Origin: a virus | Direction: 5' to 3' (one strand) | Virus record (IMG/VR): IMGVR_UViG_3300009152_000046 | Coordinates: 1 to 64,000 of that record | DNA length: 64,000 bases | Shown: positions 55,373 through 63,035 of the stretch, in pieces | Position numbering within the stretch: the first letter of the stretch is position 1 | How the letters are laid out: each line of letters begins with the position of its first letter | Program-made: the position numbers and the translations under genes | The notes under the pieces: model-generated | Databases searched by the model: none | What the model was told of the DNA's origin: nothing | The model's input: the letters and a program-made list of their open reading frames with translations, nothing else

Positions 55373-56760
55373 CTTTGATTTTTTTTAAAAACTCCAGGTA
55401 ATATTTCCTTAAATGTTTTCTTTAGGTATAATTGTTCCGTCGCATACTCGTGGACATTTGAAATGGCCAGTGAATCATTTGATCGAAGAACAGATAATTT
55501 ACCATTTTCATATCCATTAAATCCAAATAATGCTAATTCATAGTTAGTTAACCTTAGCTCGTCAATTAAAATAATTATAGCTAGACCGGATGTTGGGACG
55601 AGCGTATCTTTACGAAAAGTTCGAGTTATACTAGATTTGTCTGGATAATTATAGTTTATGATACGCTTCGATGGATAACTTGAAAGTATTTCATCTACTG
55701 CATTTTTCCATGGAGATATAGGTTTGGATAAAATAATTAAATAATCAGAATCAAGATCTAAATTAAATCGGGCTTCTCTAAATATGCAATGAATATTAGT
55801 TTTGGTTCCAGTATGCTTAGTTGAGGTTACATAACCATTAAATCTGATAATTATGTCATATGAATCAATGAGTTCTCCATATTGATAATTAAGAAGTTCT
55901 GCTGAATTTGCAACAACTGCTATTTTTTTACCATTTAGATATTTAAAAAGAGTTTCTCTACTTATAAGTTGAGTTGAGTTAGTAATTTTAGCTAACGGTT
56001 CAGGCGGGTTTACAGCTAACTTAGCGGTTACTTCCTTTTTTTGTTCACGTACTGCAGAATTAAAATTTAAAGGTTTACTCAATTTATGATTAAGTAAATG
56101 ATTTTGATATAACCATACCTGATTGATTTTTCCATATTTAGGATTAGTATATGCTATGGTATCATAATCAATAAAACTTGCATTTGCTAATGCTCGAGCA
56201 AGTTGCATATACTTTGGATCTGGTACAGTCGATGCTAAAACTCCAAGCGTATCAGTATATTCAACGTTATTAGTTTGAAGTAAACTATTTTTTAGACAGT
56301 TTAAATAAGAATCAGTTGATGTTTTATTTAGTGAATCTGTATACGCAGTGTTTGGCGAATCTACATAAAAAATTGAATAATTACCAGCGACCATTATTTT
56401 ATTTGGTTGTAAAATAGAAGTCACGTCCTTCATAAAAAGACAAGTATTACTAAAAAATAATAATTTACTTGGAGCAAAAGAAAAAATAAAGCACCTAAGT
56501 TGGTCTTGAACATGGGCTGGTGTTATTTTTAATCTTGGTGAAATTGCGACTGCTTGGGAAAATAGTACTATTTCAATATTTTGATAAATTGCTTTTAATT
56601 TTTCAAAGTTTAGACTTGAAAGAGGAAAGTTTGGATGTACAACTAGTGTTATTTTTCCGTTGAACCAGGTGTTGGTTTCAAGGAAACTGTGCACGCTTAC
56701 TCTAGCTAAGTGGAACTGTGCATCGCTGGCAATTGTTACTGCATTTATCTTATTTTCCAT
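55369..56760 (-). CDS. Two-domain transferase with C-terminal sialyltransferase-like domain
   Basis: 463 residues. N-terminal part: AVTIASDAQFHLARVSVHSF near residue 8, with FSPSKLLFFSNTCLFMKDV-type lines, resembles a GT-A-like transferase (GT8 type by plan). C-terminal part from residue 272: KKIAVVANSAELLNYQYGEL, IIIRFNGYVTSTKHTGTKTN near 310 (L-motif-like region of GT29 sialyltransferases), TSGLAIIILIDELRLTNYEL near 392 (S-motif-like), and HEYATEQLYLKK near 437 (His of the VS motif). With CMP-sugar synthesis genes next to it, transfer of a nonulosonic acid is the natural reading. The start overlaps the NeuA-like gene. Confidence 0.7.
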   Translation of the reverse strand: MENKINAVTIASDAQFHLARVSVHSFLETNTWFNGKITLVVHPNFPLSSLNFEKLKAIYQNIEIVLFSQAVAISPRLKITPAHVQDQLRCFIFSFAPSKLLFFSNTCLFMKDVTSILQPNKIMVAGNYSIFYVDSPNTAYTDSLNKTSTDSYLNCLKNSLLQTNNVEYTDTLGVLASTVPDPKYMQLARALANASFIDYDTIAYTNPKYGKINQVWLYQNHLLNHKLSKPLNFNSAVREQKKEVTAKLAVNPPEPLAKITNSTQLISRETLFKYLNGKKIAVVANSAELLNYQYGELIDSYDIIIRFNGYVTSTKHTGTKTNIHCIFREARFNLDLDSDYLIILSKPISPWKNAVDEILSSYPSKRIINYNYPDKSSITRTFRKDTLVPTSGLAIIILIDELRLTNYELALFGFNGYENGKLSVLRSNDSLAISNVHEYATEQLYLKKTFKEILPGVFKKNQR

Positions 56761-57397
56761 CGAATTTATCTAAATCTTTTTGTGTATCAACATCAACTAC
56801 TTCCGGAATTTCATAAAATATAGTAGAGTCGCAATATAAGTTCCTGTTTAATTTATATATTGCGCTGGACTTAAAAATACAGAGATAATGACTTATTTCG
56901 AAGCATTTTGGGTAGTCCTGGCGTCTATATAGATCATGGGGTGTAATTTGGGTACCGAATATACCATTTGATCCAAGCTCCTGTAAACAAAGATATGGGT
57001 GAGTCTGAGTCTCCTTCTTACATAAGAGGGAATCAGTTATTCCGAGCTTATAGTAATCTAAAAAGAACGTTAATGCCCTACCGATGTCCTCCCAAGTACG
57101 TTCAGGATAGGTTAAGTACAACATTACTATAATATCATCTGGTGTAGAGTCAATTTCGGTGAGTGCATGTAATAAGACATCACGAGTAGAAGTAGTGTCC
57201 CTTCCAAGGGAGTCAGGTCGTCTAATTACATTAAACCCATGGTCATTGGCTAGGGTTGCAACAATCGGATCGTCGGTAGTTACCCAAACTGATTTTTTAT
57301 ATTCTTCTGGAATAATATTTGCAGTGTGCTTAAAAAGAGTACGATTTTTAAAAGGAAGTCCCTTTGATCCTAGTCGGGCTGGAATTATTATTTTCAT
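56750..57397 (-). CDS. neuA: CMP-nonulosonic (sialic) acid cytidylyltransferase, NeuA-like
   Basis: 215 residues. IIPARLGSKGLPFKN at residues 3-17 is the CTP-binding P-A-R-x-G-S-K-G-x-P-x-K-N motif of CMP-NeuAc/CMP-KDO synthetases; VWVTTDDPIVATLAND near 42, RPDSLGRDTTSTRDVLLHAL near 60, VMLYLTYPERTWEDI near 90 and the final PEVVDVDTQKDLDKF near 200 (the metal-binding D-V-D) complete the fold. It activates a nonulosonic acid with CTP for transfer, and the sialyltransferase-like gene overlaps it by 11 bases. Specificity (Neu5Ac, Leg, Pse) is not determined. Confidence 0.9.
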   Translation of the reverse strand: MKIIIPARLGSKGLPFKNRTLFKHTANIIPEEYKKSVWVTTDDPIVATLANDHGFNVIRRPDSLGRDTTSTRDVLLHALTEIDSTPDDIIVMLYLTYPERTWEDIGRALTFFLDYYKLGITDSLLCKKETQTHPYLCLQELGSNGIFGTQITPHDLYRRQDYPKCFEISHYLCIFKSSAIYKLNRNLYCDSTIFYEIPEVVDVDTQKDLDKFDGK

Positions 57398-58011
57398 AGT
57401 TTATCGAATGCCTCGATAGATATTTTTGGAAGATCGACTCTACTTGTAGCGCTAAGATTATATAACCCTACTCCTCTTTTTTCAAGAGCTATTCGATAAC
57501 TATTGTATGCTGAGTTAACTTTTGGTAAATTCCTGATCTTAATAATTTGGTGTTGTCCATCCTTCGGATTGTAAAAATGACCGTCTGTAAAATCAACTCC
57601 AATTAAGCCAATATTCTTTGCGCCCATTTTATAGGCAAGTCCAATTGCAGTATATGGAGAATTTTGAAAATGGTCAAGATGGTTGGGCTTATCTAAACTT
57701 GAAATAGAGGTTGTACCTAATTCAAAATGAGCAATATTTTTGTGTCTCCAACCAGCAACACAGGTAAAGAGACACTTTGCAGTTGACTCATTGACGAGCT
57801 TACGACGAGAATCAGTAAATCTCTGTGGAACATCGGTAACTAACAGATAAGTCGGCTGAAACAGTGCAGGTACATCGTTTACCCCTATTGTGATATATTT
57901 TGAATAAATATTCTTAAGCTGTAAAAGAGAAGTACCACATCCGCACACAATAATCTTCGAATCGGGATGAATCCCAACAAATTCGCTCATATTTTTCAGT
58001 AGTGCTGACAT
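57394..58011 (-). CDS. MptE/DUF115-like Rossmann protein
   Basis: The ATG at 58011 is chosen since the longer in-frame TTG at 58044 would fall on the promoter -10 region. About 205 residues: KIIVCGCGTSLLQLKNIY near residue 15 (Rossmann loop), ITIGVNDVPALFQPTYLLVTD near 38, and GLAYKMGAKNIGLIGVDFTDG near 123. This is the pattern of DUF115/motility-accessory-type proteins found with nonulosonic acid glycosylation genes. It may act in transfer or handling of the activated sugar. First gene of the island, directly after an early-type promoter. Confidence 0.65.
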   Translation of the reverse strand: MSALLKNMSEFVGIHPDSKIIVCGCGTSLLQLKNIYSKYITIGVNDVPALFQPTYLLVTDVPQRFTDSRRKLVNESTAKCLFTCVAGWRHKNIAHFELGTTSISSLDKPNHLDHFQNSPYTAIGLAYKMGAKNIGLIGVDFTDGHFYNPKDGQHQIIKIRNLPKVNSAYNSYRIALEKRGVGLYNLSATSRVDLPKISIEAFDKL

Positions 58012-58034
58012 TCGAGTAGAACTTTTTCTTTTTT

Positions 58035-58065
58035 TGTTATACAATATAGAAGAATAAAAGTTTAG
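58035..58065 (-). promoter_or_regulatory. Early-type promoter of the glycan island
   Basis: On the minus strand CTAAACTTTT, a 14-nt spacer, then TATAACA, 24 nt before the ATG at 58011. The -35 decamer is identical to that of the AAA+ gene. Confidence 0.6.
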
Positions 58066-58081
58066 AAAAAAACTGATAAAA

Positions 58082-59056
58082 ATGGATTATTATGCAATAT
58101 TAGGAGTTCCGAGAACATCAACTGATACTGAAATTAAAAAAGAGTATCGCAAATTGGCATTAAAATATCATCCAGATAAAAATGCAGGTGATAAAACGGC
58201 AGAGGAACAGTTTAAAAAGATTGCAGAGGCGTATGGGGTATTGGGAGATCCGGAAAAAAGGAGAAAATACGATGCACCACATAGTGCTGGCTCATTTAGC
58301 TTTGACGATTTCGTTAATGGTTTCGGCAGTCAAGGATTTAGAGAAAGACAGACACAATCTAGTGGTCGTGCTCGATCAAGCCAACATAGAACGCACACAC
58401 CTCCACCAGCAACTGAATACTTAGATATTAAAGTATCGGCTAGCATAGACTTAGCCGAGGCAGCTCAAGGTAAAAAGATTGAACTTAATTTTTCAAGAAA
58501 AAAGATCAATTATACTGGCAGAAGTGGTGACTTAATTACCTTTGTAAAAGAGGACGAGGAGAAGGAGATTAAGATTCAGTTAAATTTAAAAAAGACTTAT
58601 CTTCAAATAAAGAAAGAGGGTAATCGGTATCTTTCAAAAGTAAGAGTCGGCAAACTTGGACACGAGGATGTTTATTCTAGAACGAATATTTGGGGAGAGC
58701 TTGAACAGCTACCTCTATTTGGAGATCTCTATGTGGAAATTGAAATTATCGTACCAGATAGTATAACACTAGAAGGCAATAATATTGCACAACGAGTAGA
58801 TATTCCACTGTATAAAGTTATCACAAAAGGAGAAAAAATACGTATCGAAACTATCTTTAATAAGAAGTACGATGGCGAAATAAATCAGCCTCAAACACTT
58901 ACTGATTTGAAATTTATTTTATCTTCTGAGGGTATAATTGACGAAAAAGGAAAGGTTGGAGACTATATAATAAAGTTTGATATCCTTACACCTGATGTAA
59001 CTAAGCTAAACAAAGAAGAAAAAGCTGCTTTCCTATCCTATTTGAGCACCATTTGA
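58082..59056 (+). CDS. DnaJ/CbpA-like J-domain co-chaperone
   Basis: 324 residues. J domain at residues 1-65 with HPD at 30-32 ([11 protein letters not shown]) and the usual flanks ([36 protein letters not shown]). Then a short Gly/Phe/Ser region ([14 protein letters not shown]) and two beta-rich substrate-binding domains resembling CbpA-type C-terminal domains; no Cys-rich zinc finger is present. It would direct host DnaK/Hsp70 to chosen substrates in the cytoplasm. Placed just before the protease-scaffold and capsid genes, help in head-protein folding is a reasonable inference. Transcribed divergently from the glycan island. Confidence 0.9.
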   Translation: MDYYAILGVPRTSTDTEIKKEYRKLALKYHPDKNAGDKTAEEQFKKIAEAYGVLGDPEKRRKYDAPHSAGSFSFDDFVNGFGSQGFRERQTQSSGRARSSQHRTHTPPPATEYLDIKVSASIDLAEAAQGKKIELNFSRKKINYTGRSGDLITFVKEDEEKEIKIQLNLKKTYLQIKKEGNRYLSKVRVGKLGHEDVYSRTNIWGELEQLPLFGDLYVEIEIIVPDSITLEGNNIAQRVDIPLYKVITKGEKIRIETIFNKKYDGEINQPQTLTDLKFILSSEGIIDEKGKVGDYIIKFDILTPDVTKLNKEEKAAFLSYLSTI

Positions 59057-59089
59057 TAAGTGTACCATGAATTTTTTTACAAAAGCCTT

Positions 59090-59099
59090 AATAAATAAT
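59090..59099 (+). promoter_or_regulatory. Late-type promoter box of the head genes
   Basis: AATAAATAAT plus A-run, 26 nt before the TTG at 59116. Confidence 0.65.
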
Positions 59100-59115
59100 A
59101 AAAAAATTTAAGGCT

Positions 59116-61095
59116 TTGATAAATTCAAACAATAAGTCCAATAGTGAGGATGTAGTTCTTATTATTGAGAATGTTGGTCAGAAACTTGCCATACAAACTA
59201 ACACCAAGAACGGAACCGTTTTAGAAGGTGTGTGTGCAGTATTTGGTGAAATGAACAACAATCGTAGAGTTTACGAGAAAAACGAGTATTTGCCTCATCT
59301 TTCCTATCTTAATGAGAAGATCGCAAAAAACCAACTAGTTGGTGCTCTAGATCACCCACAACATTTTGAGCCAAAACTAAGTGAAGCTTCACATATCATT
59401 GAAAACTTATCACACGATGGTGGTAACAAAGTAATGATTAAACTTCGAATCTTAGAAAACACGCCAAATGGTAAAATTGCAAAAGCCCTATTAGATGGAG
59501 GAGTTCAATTATCAATTTCTTCAAGAGCAGCTGGAACAGTTAATGAAAGTGGCCGTGTTACTTTACAAAGAATATTTACATATGACTTAGTTGGAGAACC
59601 TGGTTTTACTGATGCTGTCCTAAAACAAACAGTAAGCGAGTCTCTAAAAAATGAGTTTCAAATGATTACTGAGAGCTATTCTCACCTAAAAGAAATATCA
59701 TTTATTTCTGCTAAAAAATTACAGGACGTTTCAGAAAGTTTGAATTTTGCAGATAATTTTAAAGTCTATAAGATAAATAATTCAAATAAAGAGTTAGGAA
59801 ACGTATTTCAACCGACTCAAAAAACACAAAAAAATAGCACAACAATGGCCGATTTTGTAACAAGAGAACAAATGGATCAGTACTCAGAAGTTTTGAAAAA
59901 TCAGTTTTCTGGCATTAAAAAAGAGCTTAAAGCTCAAAAAGTAATGTTTGAATCAACTGGTTCAGGATCACCTGAAGTAGATAATTTAAAGCTTGTAGGT
60001 TTCGTTAACTACTTAGCAGAACAACTTGAAGGAGTTGTAAACTACGCAGACTATCTTTCTAACAAACTTAACGAGTCTATTAAATATACTGAACATGTAG
60101 CTGAAACTACAAACAGCGGTATTGAATATTCTAGTTATGTTGGTGAAAGATTAAACCAAAGCATTAATCATCAAGATTACCTAGCTGAAAAATTAAATCA
60201 AACGATTAATTATTCAGAGTATATTAAAGAAAATTTAAACAACTCTATTAAGTATCAAGGTTATTTAGCTGAAGAGTTAGATAAAGGACTTCAATACACT
60301 GAATATGTTGCTGAAGGAGCAAACAGAGGAATTGAATACTCTGAGCACTTAGCAGAAAACATTAATTTGAACCGTGAATATCAACAATACGTTGCTGAGA
60401 AATTAGGTCAAACTATCGGTTACACTGAATACCTTGCAGAATCTTTAAATGAAGGAGTTACAACAGGCGGAAAACGCAATGTTTTAGGTGGAGTTTCTAA
60501 ATTAGATGAATCAACTTCAGTTGATGCGCTAATCGCAAAAGTTGACCAAGTAATCACTGAAGTAAATGATAATTCTTCTAAAGCAGTTCTTGAAAACAAA
60601 TATCCTTTCTTAAAGGTTATGACTGATGCTAAGAAGAAAGCATTCTATACACTAGATGCAGAGAATAAACAAGCGATTGTTGAAACTCTTAACGCATCTG
60701 TTTGGTTCAATGAAGCTGATGTAACTGGAATCATGGAAGCAGTAATTGCTCACAAAAACGAAAACGTTCCTGCACATATTAAATTCATGCCAGCTGATTT
60801 CAAACAAGCATGGTCATTAATGAATGAAAATGAAAAAGCAAGAGTTAATGCAAAAGCTCAATTATATACTATCAAAACTCCATACCAAGCTATGACTTTC
60901 TGGAGCGAAATAGATATGAGAGGACTTAATGAAAGAGTAGAAATTCAAAAGAATAACGCAAAAATAGAAGCACAGCTCAACGAAAGCCAAGGTACAGAAG
61001 GCCTAATACCTGTAAATCAGGTTGTTGAGATGCAGAGAGGTTACTCTCAAGGTTACTTAGAAATGTTATCGCGTCAAGCAGACTATCGAAAGTAA
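59116..61095 (+). CDS. Prohead protease fused to scaffold (gp21-gp22-like)
   Basis: 659 residues from a TTG start. Residues 1-230 are a gp21-type prohead protease: VCAVFGEMNNNRRVYEKNEY near residue 35, LVGALDHPQHFEPKLSEASH near 75 (His), and LSISSRAAGTVNESGRVTLQ near 135 (catalytic Ser), followed by a LVGEPGFTDAVLKQ region. The remaining 415 residues are a scaffold, including eleven 14-residue coiled-coil repeats (residues 295-448) whose units carry L/V-A-E, a motif that matches the protease's own site. An internal ATG at 59845 in frame could give the scaffold alone. Protease and scaffold are separate genes in T4. Confidence 0.85.
   Translation: MINSNNKSNSEDVVLIIENVGQKLAIQTNTKNGTVLEGVCAVFGEMNNNRRVYEKNEYLPHLSYLNEKIAKNQLVGALDHPQHFEPKLSEASHIIENLSHDGGNKVMIKLRILENTPNGKIAKALLDGGVQLSISSRAAGTVNESGRVTLQRIFTYDLVGEPGFTDAVLKQTVSESLKNEFQMITESYSHLKEISFISAKKLQDVSESLNFADNFKVYKINNSNKELGNVFQPTQKTQKNSTTMADFVTREQMDQYSEVLKNQFSGIKKELKAQKVMFESTGSGSPEVDNLKLVGFVNYLAEQLEGVVNYADYLSNKLNESIKYTEHVAETTNSGIEYSSYVGERLNQSINHQDYLAEKLNQTINYSEYIKENLNNSIKYQGYLAEELDKGLQYTEYVAEGANRGIEYSEHLAENINLNREYQQYVAEKLGQTIGYTEYLAESLNEGVTTGGKRNVLGGVSKLDESTSVDALIAKVDQVITEVNDNSSKAVLENKYPFLKVMTDAKKKAFYTLDAENKQAIVETLNASVWFNEADVTGIMEAVIAHKNENVPAHIKFMPADFKQAWSLMNENEKARVNAKAQLYTIKTPYQAMTFWSEIDMRGLNERVEIQKNNAKIEAQLNESQGTEGLIPVNQVVEMQRGYSQGYLEMLSRQADYRK
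59845..61095 (+). CDS. Nested in-frame scaffold gene (internal start)
   Basis: ATG at codon 244 of the fusion, preceded by an A-rich, Shine-Dalgarno-less stretch like other starts here (AAAAAAATAGCACAACA). The product would be about 416 residues beginning MADFVTREQMDQYSEVLKNQ, a scaffold without the protease. Phage lambda's C/Nu3 pair uses the same arrangement. The extra start would set the scaffold-to-protease ratio; initiation here is inferred, not shown. Confidence 0.5.
   Translation: MADFVTREQMDQYSEVLKNQFSGIKKELKAQKVMFESTGSGSPEVDNLKLVGFVNYLAEQLEGVVNYADYLSNKLNESIKYTEHVAETTNSGIEYSSYVGERLNQSINHQDYLAEKLNQTINYSEYIKENLNNSIKYQGYLAEELDKGLQYTEYVAEGANRGIEYSEHLAENINLNREYQQYVAEKLGQTIGYTEYLAESLNEGVTTGGKRNVLGGVSKLDESTSVDALIAKVDQVITEVNDNSSKAVLENKYPFLKVMTDAKKKAFYTLDAENKQAIVETLNASVWFNEADVTGIMEAVIAHKNENVPAHIKFMPADFKQAWSLMNENEKARVNAKAQLYTIKTPYQAMTFWSEIDMRGLNERVEIQKNNAKIEAQLNESQGTEGLIPVNQVVEMQRGYSQGYLEMLSRQADYRK
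59998..60459 (+). repeat. Eleven tandem 42-bp (14-residue) scaffold repeats
   Basis: Each unit is exactly 14 residues, two heptads. Consensus: [NKE]-Y-x-[DE]-Y-[LV]-A-E-x-L-N-x-[ST]-I. Examples are NYADYLSNKLNESI, KYTEHVAETTNSGI and NHQDYLAEKLNQTI. At DNA level the units have diverged, so the repeat is old or under protein selection. Confidence 0.9.
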
Positions 61096-61122
61096 TAAAA
61101 TTTAAAAAAATCAACAAAAACA

Positions 61123-62790
61123 ATGGCACGTACTAAAATTTTTAGACGTTCAAGCGACGCTCGCTTGTCAAACACTTGGAAGCCTGTTCTTGAAGGATAC
61201 GGAGCAGATATGTCGAAGACTCCATGGTTAGCTGAGTACGCTCACAACCACGCGATTTTCGATAATACTACACCATTATTCGAACAAGCAACTCCAGGAT
61301 TATTTTTCCAACAACCATCTTCTTTAGGCGGTTATATGGGAGCACCAACTGCACCAACTTCTGGACAAACTCCATTTTCAATGGGTGCAAAAAATTCTTA
61401 CTCAGATTCTGGATCTGGTGACAAATTCCCTTCACTTTTACCTGTAGCTATCCAAGTTGCAGCTAAAACAATCGGATTTGACTTAGTACCAGTAATTCCA
61501 ATGGATTCTCCAGTAGGTTTCTTACCGTACTTAGATTACGTTTATGCAGGTGGTCGTACAGACAACCCTAACGGTAATGGGAATAACTTTGATCCTTATT
61601 TGATTAAGGTTGAAGGTCTTACTTACAATGAATTTCCAAGTGCAACCTCTGGTGATACTGTAAATGGTGCTGCTGACTTTACTGCAGAATTCGTAGGATT
61701 CTCTCGTATCGATGGTAATGTAATCATTAAAGTAAAAACAGATATTTCAACTGCAGGTGAAGGTTTCGTATCGGATAACGTACTTGGTTTCCTTGCTCCA
61801 CTTACTATTAATGGTGACGGTCCATTTACAGGTACCGCAGTATCTTTAGTTTCTGCACTAGAAAACCACATCTCTGGTTTCACTTCAGTATCTGATGCTG
61901 ATTATGCTACTACAGACTTCAATGGTCCATACTTACCAACTACTGGTACTGTACCGGGATCTATGAAGAGAGATAAAGCTGAGCTTTCTAAATTCCGTCA
62001 AATGGGATTAAGAATGTTCACTAAATTCGTAGAAGCAGAAGGTGACCAAGTGTCTATCTCTGCAACTGTAGAACAAATCCAAGATTTGAACCGTGTATGG
62101 AATTATGACGTAATCTCTATGTTAGAGAACGTTGCAGTTAACGACATCGCTCAATCTATCAACAAGCGTTTAGTTGACAGAGTATTAACTCTTGCGGCTA
62201 CTCACTCTACTGAAGTAGCATTAGTTGAAGGTGCAGGTATCACTAACCTAGACCTTACTGCTGGTGGTGGTGGATTCGAAAACGTTTCTACATTACAACG
62301 TCGATTAGCGACTAAAGTTCTTGAAATGGCTAACTTGATTTATCATAGAGGTCGTTTCGGAGCAGCTACCTTCATGGTAACTAACGGTCGTATCGCTTCT
62401 GCTCTTGCAGACGTTGCTGGTTACTCAATTGCTCAAGTTCCAACCGATATGGCTGGAGTAGCAGGTAACCTTTACCCAGCTGGTAAAGTTTACGGAGTAC
62501 AAGTATACGTAGATCCTAACATGCGTTGGGGAGATAACCGTGTAGTATTAGGCCGTAAAGGTGCTGATGAAGAACCAGGTATCAAATTCATGCCGTATAT
62601 CATGGCTGAGTCTTTACAAACAATTGCAGAGGGTACATTCTCTCCAAAAATTGGTATGAAGTCTCGTTATGCTATCACAGAAGCAGGATGGCACCCAGAA
62701 ACTCAATACATTAATATCGAGATCGATCCTAATGCTATTGGAGTTCTTACTGGAAGCACTGCTCCTGCTACATCATACGGTACGCTTTAA
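61123..62790 (+). CDS. Major capsid protein, gp23-like
   Basis: 555 residues, near T4 gp23 (about 520). The N-terminal stretch MARTKIFRRSSDARL...HNHAIFDNTTPLFEQATPG contains L-F-E at residues 52-54, a probable prohead-protease cleavage site. The remainder has gp23-type HK97-fold lines: VPVIPMDSPVGFLPYLDYVY near 120, RQMGLRMFTKFVEAEGDQVS near 290, RVWNYDVISMLENVAVNDIA near 325, YHRGRFGAATFMVTNGRIAS near 408, and EPGIKFMPYIMAESLQTIAE near 485. It builds the shell. It follows the protease-scaffold gene by 27 bases, ends at a strong terminator, and shows codon use suited to high expression. Confidence 0.9.
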   Translation: MARTKIFRRSSDARLSNTWKPVLEGYGADMSKTPWLAEYAHNHAIFDNTTPLFEQATPGLFFQQPSSLGGYMGAPTAPTSGQTPFSMGAKNSYSDSGSGDKFPSLLPVAIQVAAKTIGFDLVPVIPMDSPVGFLPYLDYVYAGGRTDNPNGNGNNFDPYLIKVEGLTYNEFPSATSGDTVNGAADFTAEFVGFSRIDGNVIIKVKTDISTAGEGFVSDNVLGFLAPLTINGDGPFTGTAVSLVSALENHISGFTSVSDADYATTDFNGPYLPTTGTVPGSMKRDKAELSKFRQMGLRMFTKFVEAEGDQVSISATVEQIQDLNRVWNYDVISMLENVAVNDIAQSINKRLVDRVLTLAATHSTEVALVEGAGITNLDLTAGGGGFENVSTLQRRLATKVLEMANLIYHRGRFGAATFMVTNGRIASALADVAGYSIAQVPTDMAGVAGNLYPAGKVYGVQVYVDPNMRWGDNRVVLGRKGADEEPGIKFMPYIMAESLQTIAEGTFSPKIGMKSRYAITEAGWHPETQYINIEIDPNAIGVLTGSTAPATSYGTL

Positions 62791-62810
62791 TTAATAGTTT
62801 ACTAAATAAG

Positions 62811-62836
62811 AATAGAGAGCCCGTAAGCTCTCTATT
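62811..62836 (+). terminator. Terminator after the major capsid gene
   Basis: AATAGAGAGC and GCTCTCTATT around CCGTAA, followed by a T-run. Confidence 0.85.
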
Positions 62837-62849
62837 TTTTTGTTATAAG

Positions 62850-62859
62850 GATAAATAAT
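62850..62859 (+). promoter_or_regulatory. Late-type promoter box
   Basis: GATAAATAAT, 27 nt before the ATG at 62877; its leader matches that of the 8102 gene. Confidence 0.65.
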
Positions 62860-62876
62860 AAAAATAACTCAAATAA

Positions 62877-63035
62877 ATGGCATTTATTAATTGGGGGTCA
62901 GAGAGCCCAGAACAATTGGCAATACGTCGCAGATTCGAAGAGCAGACGATGTACGAACAGATGGTTCAAATGGCACAAAGTAGAGCAGGTCAAGCTCCTG
63001 GTGCTGCTGGAGTAGCTGGCGGTGGCGGGGATCCT
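62877..63035 (+). repeat. Anchor module copy 2 (shared with 8102-8260)
   Basis: Codons 1-53 are the second copy of the shared N-terminal module; similarity stops sharply after the Gly-rich tail. Confidence 0.85.

Noticed and set aside
58012-58044. TTG start for the MptE-like gene at 58044
   Set aside because: It would place the start codon on the -10 region of the promoter; ATG 58011 lies downstream at a plausible distance.
59998-60459. CRISPR-like or DNA-level tandem array
   Set aside because: The 42-bp period reflects a 14-residue protein repeat; the DNA units have diverged and there are no spacers.
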